Below, in pieces: positions 60,631 to 64,000 of a stretch of 64,000 nt of DNA; position 1 is the stretch's first letter; every line of letters starts with the position of its first letter. Both the position numbers and the translations under genes were made by a program. The stretch lies in NCBI GenBank assembly GCA_035236585.1, contig CP141127.1, positions 61,733,495 through 61,797,494 of the forward strand, in the 5' to 3' direction. This DNA comes from Warburgia ugandensis (taxonomy: Eukaryota; Streptophyta; Magnoliopsida; Canellales; Canellaceae). The notes below the pieces were generated by a model. It was not told the origin of the DNA. It made no database searches and worked only from the letters and a program-made list of their open reading frames with translations.

Positions 60631-63600
60631 AGAATAAACTATATTTTTCTCTATTTTTGGAATTAAAGGGCAAAAAGGTCCTTTCACACCTTCGTAGGGC
60701 CCACATCGGGCCCACAAAGTAATCCAATGGCCAGAAAATGTATAATCATGAGTCAAACCACTATCACCTACTACTGGAGAAGGAGGTGGTAGTGGGAATC
60801 CAATGACAATTTAATACTAAAAAGAAATGAAACATGATAATTACATATAATCATGAAAAATTCCAAAACTGCCTATAAATACCTCCAAAAAAAAATTCCT
60901 AAAAATGTTCATAAAATTCATCACGAAATTCCCTAGCCTCCTCCAAAATTTTAACTCAAAAATCCTCCCCCTTCTCTCTTTTCTTCCTCTTTATTTTCTT
61001 CTGTTAGCGTGTCCATAGATTCACCCAAGTGAATATTCCCCCTAAATCATGGGGCTCATCTGTAGATGCGTTGTCCCCTATGAACAGGGTTTTCACCCTG
61101 CTACAGTTTTTCAATTAGTCATCCACTTTGGACCATTGAAACCTTAATCCACTCCGTTAAAAAGGTTCAACACATCAAAATACACAAAAGCCTTATCCTT
61201 TTATGATGTTCAGTGAAGAATTCATTGGCCAAATCACCAAAAAACAGGAGCTCCAGTGACCTATATATCAGGCATGGATTTTCCTATTTTTTGGCCAAGT
61301 TTTCAGACTCTGAACACACTAGGTAGGTGGATCTCATCCCCCTCTTCATTTTCCCTAAGTTAATTTTGGGTTTTGGGCTCATTGGAATTATTTCTCCGGT
61401 GATCTTCATTGGTGAACCATAACCAATGATCAGCCCTGATTCACCATCTTGGATGGCTTAGATAAAACTTTTGAGCAGTTGGATGGATTCCCAGGGCCCA
61501 AAATCCCCAGGAGATGAAAACTCGGCAGTTGGATGTAAAGGATGGATGAGATCCAGCAATGGGTGATCCGAAGGTCCAAATCTGGACCGTCTTGCCTATA
61601 GCCGATCACCTCCACCCGAGTACTTGGAATAGGTGGTAATGGGCACAGGCCGCTAGTCGTCCCCTCACTCATAAGCCCAGATTTGATCTGGGCCGTCCAA
61701 TTTTGAACTAAAACCTTAAATTTTCAATTAAGAGCTCAATTTAGCTCTAAATTTAGATTAGAAACTTTTTATAGATTCCATGTGACTTGTATAAGTTACT
61801 TAACACATAATATATATGTTTTTAATTGAATTTATTTGTAAAAATTACTAAAATCTGTTCCAACAACATTGGATCGTGATGTAGATGATCTCAAAATAGA
61901 GATCTAAAGGATGGATAGGTTCAGGAGGTCCCAAAACCTTAAGGACCTTAGTTACAATAAAATTTATGGATTTCAAGATCAAGTAAATAAACAAAAACAG
62001 TAAGATCAAATTTCAGCCCTTAAAATGGGCTAAAATCATAAAATCCCAATTCTAATCTCAATTTAACTCCAAATTGAGATTGAAAAGTTGGGTTGGATTC
62101 CCTTGATGAGTAGAATCTACTGAACTTAGAAAATTTATGTTTTGATGCATGTAATATTCTATTAATAAAGAAAAATATTGCTAATTCTCATTATTAATGA
62201 AATTTGGAATGATCAAACTCTATAATTCTAATCTACTGATGATCTTATGACTTTGTAACTGGAATCAATGGTTATAAATGACTGATCTATGTTTAATTAA
62301 GAGATCTAGCCTTAAAAGTAGTAAGATCCATAAAAAGGAATGGAATCTCCGTGATCAAGTTGATTAAGGATGATTGGACAGTATAGATGTATTTGGATGA
62401 AGATATGAAGTTAATTATTATATGGATTGATTGACTTGATGATGATGATTTGGGATAGATTAAGATCTATGTCCTTAAATTGAATAAAAGGACTTAAGAT
62501 CTTCTTAATTGGTTGGATCAAGAAGGATCAAATCATTTGATGAGATGCATCAATTATCCCATAATGAAATCATATTAAGAAGATGTATTAGATCTAAAGG
62601 AAAATGAAAAGATCAAGATCTAAATCCTAGAAGGGATAGGAATTAACTATGACCAATGGATCATGATGAATAGTTATGACATGTTAGATTTTCATTTGAA
62701 TTATTAAATGTTATTATAATTGTCATTTATTGCTTAGTAGATTTAATTGTTGATTTATTTATTTATTCATACTTTAATGCTTATGTTATGAAAATTACAT
62801 TGAAAATGTAATTAAATGAAAAATAGAGTTGAAGGACATTTACATGGAATGAATGACATGGACTTAATGATAGTAAGGGCTATATTTAGTAGGATAATAT
62901 AAGGAATATCATTTCCTTGGCCCAAATTAGGAGAATAATGAAACTCTATCAATGACATCTTAAAGTTCATGGACTTAATTAAAATCAATTAGAAAGAGTA
63001 CTTAAGGTTGAAATGCTCATAGGAACCTTATGAAAGGTTAAGCTAAGGTCACATTAATGAATGATGAACGTGGTGGTTAAGGGGGTTCTCTAATAGAGCC
63101 TTGCTCTTCCCCAAACTTCCGTTGACATTTGTGAGATCTAAGCACCTCCTTACATGAGGATTGAAGTAACCACCTTGTGTTCAACTATTCAGCTTTGTGT
63201 TCAAACATTCAGCTAGTAAGCCTTGGCCAATTTGACATAAGAGGGGCTGCCTAGACTTAGGATGGAAGAAGCTATCCTCAACTAGTAAAACATTAACTAG
63301 TTGAGTAATAATAATAAGAATATAAAAGGGTAGTAAATTATCTAATCTTAATAAAATTTGTAAATAAGATAAGGAAGATCAAACAAGATCCAAGAGAGAT
63401 CTTGAAGGATCACAAACAAAAGGAAAAGAAATATAATGTAGATTGTAGTATTGTTCTATGATTTTACTTATAGTGTAGATTGTGAACTTAGAAGGTTTGA
63501 AACCTTGATCATATATGATTCAAGGAAAGTTAGGGCATCCCTCATAGATAACCCAACTACATGTACAAAGAATACTTGTATAAAGGAATAACTTTATACG

Positions 63601-64000
63601 TATGGTTTGACGAATGTATGAATGAAGACCATGATGGACAATATGGAGTGAATACCACTTGAGATGTATGTCTCAAGACCATGATACCACTTTGAGGTAG
63701 GTGGATGTATATGAATATATTAAGGATTCATGTGTATAAATACATGATCTTCTGTTTGAAATTATAAACCTTCTTGATATAAGTATACTTAGTACCTTAG
63801 TATTATAATGATCCAATCACATGATCCAACCTCATGATCCAATTCAACTAATCCAATCTAATGATCTAATCAAATGAGGTGAAAGTAATGAGAAATGCAA
63901 ACTGAGGAAACCCTAAGAATAGAGCAAAGAAAATATTCCAACTTAGTTAAACAGACACATTATCTTATATGTACAATGTATTTTACATACAAGCATGGTG

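Larger units (their letters stand above)
48638..64000 (+). mobile_element. Tekay/Del-type chromovirus (Ty3-gypsy), right end outside window
   Basis: Complete 5' LTR (4524 bp), initiator-tRNA-Met primer site, gag-pol with a C-terminal chromodomain-like region, polypurine tract, and a 3' LTR that runs off the window. Very long LTRs and the ending (V-L-W-x-H-H-x-I-E-E-A-T-W) point to the Tekay/Del lineage. The host element is the CACTA at 48260. Bases before the LTR are aaaac, the expected left target duplication. The coding region keeps one main frame from protease to chromodomain but has many stops. Confidence 0.9.
57699..64000 (+). repeat. 3' LTR of the Tekay element, partial and interrupted
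   Basis: Matches the 5' LTR from its first base. It is split by a 2581-bp solo LTR at 58050-60630, then continues to 64000, which corresponds to about 52324 of the 5' LTR. The last 0.8 kb or so lie outside the window. TATA box at 60874-60881. Confidence 0.9.

Overview
This 64 kb window is nuclear DNA of a flowering plant. It is AT-rich and consists almost entirely of decayed, nested transposable elements. The plant assignment rests on the families present: CACTA (En/Spm) transposons with TNP2, DUF4216 and C48-protease coding; a Tekay/Del-type chromovirus with very long LTRs; Tat/Athila-type Ty3-gypsy elements, one with a degraded tRNA-Asp-type primer-binding site; and RTE-clade LINEs of the plant type. 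The species cannot be told from the sequence. I recognised no host protein gene, rRNA, tRNA or CRISPR array. The longest open frames are transposon fragments or low-complexity artefacts.

Layout. 1-1118: 3' end of a CACTA element (C48 protease tail, subterminal repeats, TAGTG end). 1119 to about 9.9 kb: minus-strand Tat/Ogre-like gypsy remnant, read right to left as gag, protease, RT, RNase H, integrase. About 10-16.1 kb: mostly unassigned, with a LINE reverse-transcriptase tail (minus strand) and two related MITE-like elements of about 352 bp. 16116-19846: near-complete RTE LINE (plus strand) inside an 18-bp target-site duplication, with unusual in-frame 69-bp repeats before its endonuclease. 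19.9-21.5 kb: unassigned, with a small filler-DNA scar. 21468 to about 22.7 kb: degraded 5' end of a CACTA element. 23165-40136: a minus-strand Athila/Tat retrotransposon flanked by tgcaa, inserted into another CACTA element. It carries three secondary insertions: a solo LTR in its 3' LTR, a related solo LTR in its leader, and an RTE LINE in its 5' LTR. It has gag remnants and no recognisable pol. 40137-48259: the rest of the interrupted CACTA element (TNP2, DUF4216, C48 protease). 48260-48637: 5' end of a further CACTA element with strong subterminal hairpins. 48638-64000: a Tekay chromovirus inserted into that CACTA element. It has a complete 4.5-kb 5' LTR, a gag-pol region riddled with stops, and a 3' LTR cut by the window end and itself interrupted by a solo LTR of another family.

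The insertion order can be read from target-site duplications: CACTA elements first, then Athila/Tat and Tekay, then RTE and solo LTRs. All coding regions seen are broken, so nothing here is likely to be autonomous today. The LTRs still carry recognisable TATA boxes. I found no convincing undescribed functional system. The most unusual features are the 69-bp (23-residue) in-frame repeats and tandem hairpin modules at the start of the RTE LINE, and the pol-less Athila/Tat element with its rearranged leader.
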